The position numbers were made by a program, and so were the translations under genes. This document shows positions 8,288-15,233 of a stretch of DNA of 40,502 nt, in pieces. The stretch is from NCBI RefSeq assembly GCF_023229025.1, contig NZ_JALOAA010000017.1:1-40502 (forward strand), in the 5' to 3' direction. A model generated the notes under the pieces. The model was not told the origin of the DNA and did not search any database. It saw only the letters and a list, made by a program, of their open reading frames with translations. The DNA comes from Sulfurimonas sp. GTDB taxonomy: Bacteria; Campylobacterota; Campylobacteria; Campylobacterales; Sulfurimonadaceae. Positions within the stretch are counted from its first letter, which is position 1; every line of letters starts with the position of its first letter.

Positions 8288-8932
8288 ATGAATTTACTAT
8301 CTGCAAAAAAATTATCACACAGTTTTGATTATGAGTTATTCTCTGATATATCTATAGAGTTAGAGGAGAGAGAGTCGATTGCAATAATCGGCATTAGCGG
8401 TAGCGGAAAATCAACACTTTTACATATTTTATCAACACTTCTAAAGCCACAAAGTGGAGAAGTCTCCATCTTTGGCGAAGATGTGTCGCGCATGAGCAAA
8501 AAAAAGTTGTCGCAAATAAAAAGGGATAAACTTGGGCTTGTATTTCAATCACACTATCTCTTCAAGGGTTTTAGCTCTTTAGAGAACCTTGAGATTGCAG
8601 CAATTCTCTCTAAGCAAAACATTGATAAAGATCTTTTAAAAAGATTAAAAATCGATCAGGTTATAAATCAGAAGGTAACAGAGCTCTCAGGCGGACAGCA
8701 GCAGAGAGTCTCAATTGCTAGAGTATTGACAAAAAAACCTAAGATACTATTTGTTGATGAACCTACAGGCAATTTAGATAAACTTACCGCAAATGAAGTG
8801 ATGGAGATATTTTTTGAGTATATAAAAGAGCATAGAGCCGGTATGGTTTTAGTAACACATGATGAAGAGCTTGCCTATAAATGCAGCAAGGTTTATAAGT
8901 TAATAGATAAAGAGCTTGTAAAAGTTAACTAA
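8288..8932 (+). CDS. ABC transporter ATP-binding protein, LolD/FtsE/MacB-type
   Basis: Cytoplasmic ATPase subunit of 214 aa. The Walker A motif GISGSGKS is at residues 35-42, the Q-loop at VFQSHYLF, the signature LSGGQQQR near 133-140, Walker B ILFVDEPTGNLD near 154-165 and the switch histidine in VTHDEE. Small ATPases with the EPTGNLD variant belong to the LolD/FtsE/MacB group that drives mechanotransmission permeases, such as lipoprotein release from the inner membrane. No permease gene lies beside it, so it must pair with one elsewhere. As I recall, this ATPase also sits between tsf and fliR in C. jejuni. The gene lacks a ribosome-binding site and has a -10 box directly ahead of the ATG. 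Confidence 0.88.
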   Translation: MNLLSAKKLSHSFDYELFSDISIELEERESIAIIGISGSGKSTLLHILSTLLKPQSGEVSIFGEDVSRMSKKKLSQIKRDKLGLVFQSHYLFKGFSSLENLEIAAILSKQNIDKDLLKRLKIDQVINQKVTELSGGQQQRVSIARVLTKKPKILFVDEPTGNLDKLTANEVMEIFFEYIKEHRAGMVLVTHDEELAYKCSKVYKLIDKELVKVN

Positions 8933-8952
8933 TATTCATAGGGGAATTAACA

Positions 8953-9717
8953 ATGAGTTGGCCTGAAATCTTTACAGATGCCTATATAGTCGGCTTTATA
9001 CTTCTCTTTTTTAGATTTGGTGCACTTTTTATGGCTGTGCCGATTTTCTCTCACAACAGTATTCCAATGAGTATAAAAGCTACGCTGGCATTTTTCTTTA
9101 CAATCGTTTTTTACTCCTCTATGCCGCCGCTTGAGATACCGATAACAGTATCAAGCATTACATTGGCTATTTTAAGTGAGCTTTTTTTTGGCTTAGCAAT
9201 TGGACTGGTTCTTCAGATATCATTTAATGTCATAACATTTGCAGGGGGTCAAATATCGTTTATGATGGGTTTCTCAATGGCAAGTGCGATCGATCCGCAA
9301 ACTGGTGTTTCAATGCCGATCATCTCGCAGTTTTTGTCTCTTATTGCACTGATGGTGCTTTTTGCCATAGATATGCACCACTGGATGCTACTTTTTATTG
9401 ACAGCTCTCTTGGGCGTATCCCTCTTGGCGGTTTTTTGATGAGCGAGAATCTTTTTAACTATATAATTACGGCAACATCAAATATGTTTATGGTCGGATT
9501 TATGATTGCATTTCCTATTATTGCCCTTGCATGGTTGGCTGATGTTATCTTTGGGATGCTCATGAAGACAATGCCGCAGTTTAATCTTTTAGTTATAGGT
9601 TTTCCAATAAAAATAATGGTTTCTTTCGTTGTTTTGATAGCAACACTAGGGGCAAGCATGTTGATTTTAAAGAGAGAAATGCTAGAGGCTTTTAACTTTT
9701 TAGGGACGTTTTTTTAG
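8953..9717 (+). CDS. fliR: FliR, flagellar type III export gate protein
   Basis: FliR is an inner-membrane subunit of the flagellar export gate that forms a helical complex with FliP and FliQ. The protein has 254 aa and is hydrophobic throughout. FliR-type features are the opening FRFGALFMAVPIF, then PMSIKATLAFFFTI, a GLAIGLVLQISFNVITFAGGQISFMMGFSMASAIDPQTG segment and the PQFNLLVIGFPIKI near the end. An AGGGGAA site is well placed before the ATG at 8953. A highly acidic protein gene follows. This pairing is conserved in Campylobacterota as I recall and suggests that protein has a flagellar or secretion-related role. Confidence 0.93.
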   Translation: MSWPEIFTDAYIVGFILLFFRFGALFMAVPIFSHNSIPMSIKATLAFFFTIVFYSSMPPLEIPITVSSITLAILSELFFGLAIGLVLQISFNVITFAGGQISFMMGFSMASAIDPQTGVSMPIISQFLSLIALMVLFAIDMHHWMLLFIDSSLGRIPLGGFLMSENLFNYIITATSNMFMVGFMIAFPIIALAWLADVIFGMLMKTMPQFNLLVIGFPIKIMVSFVVLIATLGASMLILKREMLEAFNFLGTFF

Positions 9718-9727
9718 TTTTTTTTGA

Positions 9728-9733
9728 TACAAT
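9728..9733 (+). promoter_or_regulatory. Possible -10 box (TACAAT) ahead of the acidic protein
   Basis: TACAAT preceded by a T-run that overlaps the end of fliR. Transcription would start near 9740 and give a short leader containing AAAGGGA before the ATG at 9766. The box would drive the acidic protein and the overlapping gmk. Confidence 0.4.
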
Positions 9734-9765
9734 AATGTAAAAAGAGCCTCCAAAGGGAACCTGTA

Positions 9766-11247
9766 ATGAGAATTTTACTTTTAAATAATAATCCAGTTGT
9801 TGATAAACTAGTAACCTTAAGCGTACAAAAAACTTCAGATGAGCTAGATAAAGCAGAAAATCCCCAAGAGATAACATCTACTTCTTATGACCTTTTAATT
9901 GTTGATGATGGAGTCTATAGTGATAGCATGTTAGAAGAGATAAAGGCTAAAATAAAATTTGATAAATCGCTATATATTTGTGCGAAAGATGCAAAGGCCG
10001 TAGACGGCTTTAGTGAGACTATGCAGAAACCTTTTTTACCAACTGACTTAGTTGATAAACTTATCTCCCTGACAAAAGAGATGGATGTTACTCCTGATGA
10101 GAAACCACAAGAGAACCAAGAGGTTGAAGAGGATTTTGAAATTGATGAAATCGAGGATTTAGATGAGCTTGAAGGGATAGAGAGCTTGGAAGATTTTGGG
10201 GAGACTGAAGAGTTAGAGAGCTTGGAAGACCTTGGAGAGATAGAAGAGATAGAGGATTTGGAGGAAGTAGCGCAAAATACAGAAGAGCTTCAAGAGAGTG
10301 AAGATATGGAACTCATAGAGGAGTTAAATGATGATGAGTCAGAAGATGAGATTGAAGGTTTTGAGGAACTAGAAGATTTCAATTTAGATGAAAAAGAGCA
10401 AGAAAGTAGTGAGCTAGAGGCTTTAGAGCTAGAAGATGAGACGCAAGAGGGTGTTTTGGATAAAGAGGAGCTTCAAGAGGTACAGAATCTTTTAGAGGAG
10501 ACAGAGTCACAGGATGATGAGGTTGAGTTTGATGATGAGGATTTAGAGTTTGACGAAGATAAACTAGAGGAGTTAGAATCCCAAGATTTAGAGGATGAGG
10601 AGCTTGAACTCGAAGAGATTGCTGAGGAGATAAAGGAGCTAGAGCCTAAAGAGGAGAGTCTTGATCTTGAAGAGACAGAGTCTCAAGAGCTTGAAGATGA
10701 AGAGCTAGAACTCGAAGAGATAGCAGATGAGATGCAGGAGATAGAGTCTAAAGAAGATGAATTGGAGGATTTAGAATCTGAAGATTTTGAAGATGAAGAG
10801 CTAGAACTCGAAGAGATAGCAGATGAGACGCAGGAGACAGAGTCCAAAGAGCTTGAAGATGAAGAGCTAGAGCCTGAAGAAGATGATGAGCTAGACTCTG
10901 AAGATTTTGAAGATGAAGAGTTTGATCAGAGTAAGTTAGAGTCACAAATACATGAAGCTGTCCAAGAGTTAAGCAATGAAGATTTAGAGAGTGAAATAGA
11001 TGATGATTTACTCTCCGGTATCGATTCCATAAGTAGCAAGGAGTTAAAACTTGCTATCGGTGAAGAAGTTGATGAAGATATTTTAAAAGAGCCGGAAGTA
11101 GAGGAGTTATCAACTAAAGAAGAAGATAGTACAAATGATGGAGTCGAAGCTCTCAAGAAGCTCTTAAAGGCACTTTCAAATGAGGATGTAGCAGCTTCAC
11201 TCAAAGGGATGAAAATAAGCATAAACATAACTTTAGGTGATAAATAG
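9766..11247 (+). CDS. Highly acidic (poly-Glu) protein with degenerate receiver domain
   Basis: Protein of 493 aa in three parts. Residues 1-105 look like a response-regulator receiver: strand RILLL at 2-6, a VDD at 46-48 where the phosphorylated Asp would be, and KPF at 88-90. The acidic pair after strand 1 is NNN (7-9), so phosphorylation is doubtful. Residues 110-440 are overwhelmingly Glu, Asp, Leu and Ser, with repeated EDEELELEEIADE units. The last 35 residues are not acidic (ALKKLLKALSNEDVAASLKG, then a beta-like tail) and look like a conserved cap. As I recall, a poly-Glu-rich or highly acidic protein lies next to gmk or fliR in H. pylori and C. jejuni, so it is conserved in position. 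Its function is unknown. AAAGGGA precedes the ATG. The TAG stop shares one base with the gmk GTG. Confidence 0.85.
   Translation: MRILLLNNNPVVDKLVTLSVQKTSDELDKAENPQEITSTSYDLLIVDDGVYSDSMLEEIKAKIKFDKSLYICAKDAKAVDGFSETMQKPFLPTDLVDKLISLTKEMDVTPDEKPQENQEVEEDFEIDEIEDLDELEGIESLEDFGETEELESLEDLGEIEEIEDLEEVAQNTEELQESEDMELIEELNDDESEDEIEGFEELEDFNLDEKEQESSELEALELEDETQEGVLDKEELQEVQNLLEETESQDDEVEFDDEDLEFDEDKLEELESQDLEDEELELEEIAEEIKELEPKEESLDLEETESQELEDEELELEEIADEMQEIESKEDELEDLESEDFEDEELELEEIADETQETESKELEDEELEPEEDDELDSEDFEDEEFDQSKLESQIHEAVQELSNEDLESEIDDDLLSGIDSISSKELKLAIGEEVDEDILKEPEVEELSTKEEDSTNDGVEALKKLLKALSNEDVAASLKGMKISINITLGDK
10591..10866 (+). repeat. In-gene direct repeats encoding an acidic motif
   Basis: Four copies of a unit encoding EDEELELEE or a close variant begin at 10591, 10693, 10789 and 10855 (spacings 102, 96 and 66, all multiples of 3). 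The copies at 10693 and 10789 differ at about three positions over some 57 bases, which implies recent duplication or gene conversion. A shorter 36-base repeat (ESLEDFGETEEL, then ESLEDLGEIEEI) lies near 10177-10250. Confidence 0.8.
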
Positions 11248-11867
11248 TGAATCATAGATCAGGTGCAATCTTAGTCCTCTCAGGTCCAAGTGGAGCCGGA
11301 AAGAGCTCTTTGCTAAACGAGATAATAGGGGATATCGGGGAGTGTTATTTCTCAATCTCAACTACAACGCGCCCTCCTAGAGAAGGTGAAATAGATGGAG
11401 TACACTACCACTTTGTAGATGAGGCAGAGTTTAAAAAAGATATAGAAGACGAGTTATTCTTAGAGTATGCAATTGTTCACGGCAACTACTACGGAACATC
11501 TATAAAACCTGTAAAAGAGGCTTTAAAAAAAGGTAAGCTAGTTATATTTGATATAGATGTTCAGGGAAACACTACCATTATAAATAGACTTGGGGATATC
11601 ACAACTTCTGTTTTTATATCCCCTCCGACACTTTCAGAGTTAAAAAAGCGGCTTCAAACACGTTCTACAGACTCTAAAGAGGTTATTGAGCGTCGTATAG
11701 ATATGGCAAAAAGAGAGATACAAAGAATTAGCGAGTATGATTTTCTTGTTGTAAATGACAACTTCGCTGAAGCAGCAGAAGTCTTAAAAATAATAGCAAA
11801 TGCGGCAAGAGTTAAAATTCCGGCAAACGAGATAAATGATTTTGCTAGAAAATGGGAAGATATATAA
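11247..11867 (+). CDS. gmk: Guanylate kinase
   Basis: Phosphorylates GMP and dGMP to the diphosphates with ATP. The P-loop GPSGAGKS is at residues 13-20. The GMP-binding segment STTTRPPREGEIDGVHYHF follows at about 39-57, and the lid region carries RLQTRSTDSKEVIERR. The 206-aa length is standard. The start is GTG at 11247, overlapping the TAG stop of the acidic protein by one base. No ATG is available before the conserved P-loop, so translation is probably coupled to the upstream gene. Confidence 0.96.
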   Translation: MNHRSGAILVLSGPSGAGKSSLLNEIIGDIGECYFSISTTTRPPREGEIDGVHYHFVDEAEFKKDIEDELFLEYAIVHGNYYGTSIKPVKEALKKGKLVIFDIDVQGNTTIINRLGDITTSVFISPPTLSELKKRLQTRSTDSKEVIERRIDMAKREIQRISEYDFLVVNDNFAEAAEVLKIIANAARVKIPANEINDFARKWEDI

Positions 11868-11917
11868 AAATAAGCTCATAATATAGTTATGATAAGAGAA
11901 GTTACAGCAAATTTAGT

Positions 11918-11923
11918 TATAAT
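11918..11923 (+). promoter_or_regulatory. -10 box (TATAAT) for tatA-argS
   Basis: Perfect TATAAT in the 85-base gap after gmk. Transcription would begin near 11930 and give a leader of about 23 bases with TAAGGA before the tatA ATG at 11953. Confidence 0.6.
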
Positions 11924-11952
11924 TTCGGACTTAAATTATATAAGGAATAAAA

Positions 11953-12192
11953 ATGGGAATGCCTGGCGGACAAGAACTGTTAATAATTTTAGCAATTGTA
12001 GTTTTACTTTTTGGTGCAAAGAAGATACCTGAATTAGCAAAAGGACTTGGTAAAGGAATCAAGAACTTTAAAGCTGAGATGAAAAATGATGATGAAGAGA
12101 TAAAAACTGCATCAACAGAGGCTCCTAAAAAAGTAGAATCTGAAAAAGAGAGTACTGAAAAAGAGACACCAAAAACTACAGAGCAAGCGTAA
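11953..12192 (+). CDS. tatA: TatA/TatE-type twin-arginine translocase subunit
   Basis: Small pore-forming subunit of the Tat pathway, which exports folded proteins, in this phylum mostly cofactor-bearing respiratory enzymes. The protein has 79 aa. A short N-terminus leads into a single transmembrane helix (about residues 8-20). The hinge FGAKKIPELAKGLGKGIK and an amphipathic helix follow, then an acidic and Lys-rich cytoplasmic tail. The FG and the following P and E-L pattern are diagnostic. TAAGGA precedes the ATG. The argS TTG begins three bases after the stop and in the same reading frame. tatC is not in the window. Confidence 0.94.
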   Translation: MGMPGGQELLIILAIVVLLFGAKKIPELAKGLGKGIKNFKAEMKNDDEEIKTASTEAPKKVESEKESTEKETPKTTEQA

Positions 12193-12195
12193 CTC

Positions 12196-13791
12196 TTGAA
12201 ACAACGAGTATCGGCGCTTTTGCGCGAAAAGTTTGGTCGTGAAGTTGTTTTAGAGAAGCCTCGTGACCGCTCTTTTGGTCATTTTGCTACACCTATTGCT
12301 TTCTCAATGGCAAAGGAGCTTAGAGAGTCTCCTATGAAAATAGCCGAGGAGCTGGCCTCCTCCTTTAGTGAATCTGATTTTTTTAGTAGTGTTGACTCCG
12401 TAAAAGGGTATCTCAATTTTCGTCTTAGTGAGAACTTCTTAAGCGAATATGGGGCATGGGCACTAGAAAATCCAGATCAATTTGCCAAACAAGAAAAAAA
12501 TGAGAAAATTCTTTTGGAGTTTGTAAGTGCGAATCCAACAGGACCGCTTCATATCGGTCATGCAAGAGGTGCAGTTTATGGAGATACTCTCTATAGATTG
12601 GCAAAGCATTTAGGGTATGACATAACTGCTGAGTACTATGTCAATGATGCAGGCAATCAGATAGATTTGCTAGGATTATCTATTCAGCTCTATGGGCGTG
12701 AGAATATACTCAAAGAGAGTGTCGAGTACCCCCAAAGTTACTATAGAGGTGATTATTTAGCACCGTTGGCACAGGATGCTGTAGATAAATTTGGCAAAGA
12801 GATATTAAGTGATGAGTCTCGTCAAAAAGAGCTAGCACTCTGGGCAAAAGATGGTGTCATGGAGATTATCAAAAAAGATTTAGCAGATACGAATATCTTC
12901 TTTGATACTTTTGTTTACGAGTCCTCTCTTTATGAAGATTGGGATAGAGTTATGGCAAAGATGGGCGACGGTATCTATAAAAAAGAGGATAAGGTCTTTA
13001 TAGCATCAAGTCAAAAAGGTGATGATTCAGACAGGGTTGTTGTTCGTGAAGATGGTCGTCCAACATACCTCGCCGGCGACATAGTCTACCATAATCAAAA
13101 GTTTGAACGCGGATATGAAAACTATATAAATATCTGGGGAGCAGATCATCATGGATATATCGCAAGAGTAAAAGCTGCGGTCGAATTTTTAGGCTATGAG
13201 AGCTCTAAACTTGAGATACTCCTCTCTCAAATGGTAAGTCTTTTAAAAGATGGGGAGCCTTACAAAATGAGTAAGCGTGCCGGAAATGTAATACTTATGA
13301 GTGATATAGTCAAGGAGATAGGCTCAGATGCTCTTAGGTTTATCTTTGCTTCAAAGAAAAGCGATACCGCTTTAGAGTTTGATCTCTCAGAGTTTAAAAA
13401 GCAGGATAGCTCAAACCCTATTTTTTATATTCAATACGCACATGCAAGAATAAAAACAATTATCTCAAAGAGTGATTTAAGCGAAGATGATATTATGGCA
13501 GCAACCCTTAAAAATTTAGGTGAAAATGCAGACAACCTTCTTTTTGATGCACTGCTTCTGCCTGAAATAATCGAAGATGCGTTTAGTTCAAGACAGGTTC
13601 AAAAGCTCCCCGAGTATCTAAAGTCACTTGCTTCATCACTTCATAAGTTCTATTACGATTGTAGAATTATCGGGACAGAGAATGAGGCGAAACTCTTAAA
13701 ACTTTTAATGATAGTCGGATTGTCTTTAAAGACAGGACTCTCTTTGATGGGCATAGAAGCAAAAGATTACATGACAAAAGAGGATGATTAG
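12196..13791 (+). CDS. argS: Arginyl-tRNA synthetase
   Basis: Class I synthetase that charges tRNA-Arg. HIGH is at residues 119-122 in PLHIGHARGA, and KMSK at about 357-360 in YKMSKRAGN. The N-terminal tRNA-contacting region (RDRSFGHFATPIAFSMAKELRESP) and the C-terminal anticodon-binding domain are present. The length of 531 aa is normal for the phylum. The start must be the TTG at 12196: the tatA stop lies in frame two codons earlier, and the conserved N-terminal region begins soon after. There is no clear Shine-Dalgarno, so expression probably depends on coupling to tatA. The 3' end overlaps the convergent transpeptidase gene by 4 bases. Confidence 0.96.
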   Translation: MKQRVSALLREKFGREVVLEKPRDRSFGHFATPIAFSMAKELRESPMKIAEELASSFSESDFFSSVDSVKGYLNFRLSENFLSEYGAWALENPDQFAKQEKNEKILLEFVSANPTGPLHIGHARGAVYGDTLYRLAKHLGYDITAEYYVNDAGNQIDLLGLSIQLYGRENILKESVEYPQSYYRGDYLAPLAQDAVDKFGKEILSDESRQKELALWAKDGVMEIIKKDLADTNIFFDTFVYESSLYEDWDRVMAKMGDGIYKKEDKVFIASSQKGDDSDRVVVREDGRPTYLAGDIVYHNQKFERGYENYINIWGADHHGYIARVKAAVEFLGYESSKLEILLSQMVSLLKDGEPYKMSKRAGNVILMSDIVKEIGSDALRFIFASKKSDTALEFDLSEFKKQDSSNPIFYIQYAHARIKTIISKSDLSEDDIMAATLKNLGENADNLLFDALLLPEIIEDAFSSRQVQKLPEYLKSLASSLHKFYYDCRIIGTENEAKLLKLLMIVGLSLKTGLSLMGIEAKDYMTKEDD

Positions 13792-14468
13792 AGTTTAAGA
13801 GCAGGGTATAACTTTAAAACCTGCTCTAGTTCTTTTTTTGTTGTTTGTATTAAAATAGGATTTTTAGCTTTCTCTAGCCACTCTATTATCTTCTTTAAAT
13901 CTTCTATTTTCATAGAAGTACATCCGGCTGTAGGCTCATTTTGAGATTTTTCTACATGTATAAATATGCAAGAGCCTCTCTGTTTAAGCTGCTCCTTATT
14001 ATGTTCTACTACTACTCCTAGTTTATATTGAGAATCTTCTCTTCTCATCTCTTCAAAACTTTTTGGCAGATTTTTTGGTTTTTTAATGATTTGGTTATAG
14101 AATTTAGAATCTGAGTCATCAACGCAGATAAGCTCTTTTGTAGCGTGTATGTAAGGCATTTTAATTTTTAAATCTTTTTCATAGCCAAATACTGCACTTA
14201 GATTAAATATACCAATAGGCGCTCTTTTATCACCTTCATGTTTTAAGGGTTCTTTATCGGTATGAAAAAGCTCAACTTCTCCAACTCCAAACCCAAGACC
14301 TCCTCTGCCTACATTAACCAAAAACGGGTCAAAAACCTCTGCTCCATCTTCAAAACTATAGAGCTTTGCTTTAGTAGAATTATAGTCATCTGCAATGACG
14401 ATAATTATTTGTTCGCCCGCAAATACAAACATTTGAGAAATTATAATAATTAAGAAACTTTTTACCAT
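13788..14468 (-). CDS. YkuD/ErfK-type L,D-transpeptidase-like exported protein
   Basis: A 226-aa protein with a hydrophobic N-terminus (MVKSFLIIIISQMFVFAG) that serves as a signal peptide or anchor. The L,D-transpeptidase catalytic motif is clear: H171 in FIHVEKSQNEPTAGC, followed by G182 and Cys183 (AGCTSM). Such enzymes form 3-3 cross-links or trim peptidoglycan in the periplasm. The RAPIGIFNL segment is typical of the substrate region. In this phylum some YkuD proteins instead act as L,D-carboxypeptidases that shape cells, so the reaction cannot be fixed. It is transcribed toward argS, and the two stop codons overlap. The start at 14468 has no strong ribosome site. Confidence 0.85.
   Translation of the reverse strand: MVKSFLIIIISQMFVFAGEQIIIVIADDYNSTKAKLYSFEDGAEVFDPFLVNVGRGGLGFGVGEVELFHTDKEPLKHEGDKRAPIGIFNLSAVFGYEKDLKIKMPYIHATKELICVDDSDSKFYNQIIKKPKNLPKSFEEMRREDSQYKLGVVVEHNKEQLKQRGSCIFIHVEKSQNEPTAGCTSMKIEDLKKIIEWLEKAKNPILIQTTKKELEQVLKLYPALKL
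13798..13827 (+). terminator. Hairpin downstream of argS
   Basis: AGAGCAGG (13798-13805) pairs with CCTGCTCT (13820-13827) around a 14-base loop. It lies just past the argS stop and inside the 3' end of the opposing transpeptidase gene. There is no strong T-tract, so it may slow or protect the argS transcript rather than end it sharply. Confidence 0.4.
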
Positions 14469-14530
14469 AAAGTATGTTACTATTACTAAAATATGAAGCA
14501 GGTTAATTATTTAGAAATGGAAAAATTTTT

Positions 14531-15154
14531 ATGGGTATAAATATAAGAAAAGCCACAAGTGATGATGCGCCGTTCTTAGCGCAGATGATTCTACAAAGCA
14601 CTAGGGCAGACAAAAAAATCGGAATTTATGATTTGATATTTAAAACAAGCAAGACAAGCGAGGTTTTAGGTTATTTAGAAAAATTAATAAATACAAAAGC
14701 AAAATCAAATTCTCACTATAGTAACTTTTTAATCGCGGAGATAGACGGCAAAAGTGTAGGTTCTCTTTGTAGTTACGAGCCAAGGATAGCTACAAGAGAG
14801 GTTTTTTTGGAGGCTCTTAGCGAGATTGGTATTGACGCCGAAGAGAGTGAGTATCTCGGTCTTATGGATATTTGCGGATTTCCTTTAAATACTAGAACAT
14901 TGATTTTTGACTATATGGAGGAGCTAGAGGGCTTTATGGATGTCGGTATCTTAAAAGCACTTATGCACAAAAGTCTTCTTACCGCAAGGCTGAAGGGCTA
15001 TCGTATAGCTCAGACAATAGTTGAAATAGGTTCTCTTGAGACTCTTTTATACTATAAAAAACTTGGATTTAAAGAGGTTAAACAAAAAGAGTGCGAGCCA
15101 TATAAAGAGATTTTTGGCAGACCCGGTTTGGTACTCCTCTCAATAGAGTTTTGA
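14531..15154 (+). CDS. GNAT-family N-acetyltransferase
   Basis: Cytoplasmic acetyltransferase-like protein of 207 aa. The opening IRKATSDDAPFLAQMIL is a typical GNAT first strand and helix, FLIAEIDGKSVGSLCSYEP is the central strand pair, and the late LYYKKLGFKEVKQKE is the usual C-terminal strand-helix-strand (YKKLGF). The acetyl-CoA loop is not classical: a helix starting MDVGILKALMHKSLLTARLKGY stands where QxxGxG/A is expected. The substrate is unknown. The ATG at 14531 has a weak TGGA-like site upstream. The antiporter gene follows closely and may be cotranscribed. Confidence 0.8.
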   Translation: MGINIRKATSDDAPFLAQMILQSTRADKKIGIYDLIFKTSKTSEVLGYLEKLINTKAKSNSHYSNFLIAEIDGKSVGSLCSYEPRIATREVFLEALSEIGIDAEESEYLGLMDICGFPLNTRTLIFDYMEELEGFMDVGILKALMHKSLLTARLKGYRIAQTIVEIGSLETLLYYKKLGFKEVKQKECEPYKEIFGRPGLVLLSIEF

Positions 15155-15233
15155 TTGGCATAACATAGAACTCTCCGCCCTCTCCACTCTTCCATCTCTG
15201 CTTGCAATAGCGTTAGCTTTATACACAAGAAAT

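Noticed and set aside
10926..11255. Ser-rich frames opposite the acidic gene
   Set aside because: They arise because the complement of Glu-rich codons reads as Ser and Leu codons. They do not code.
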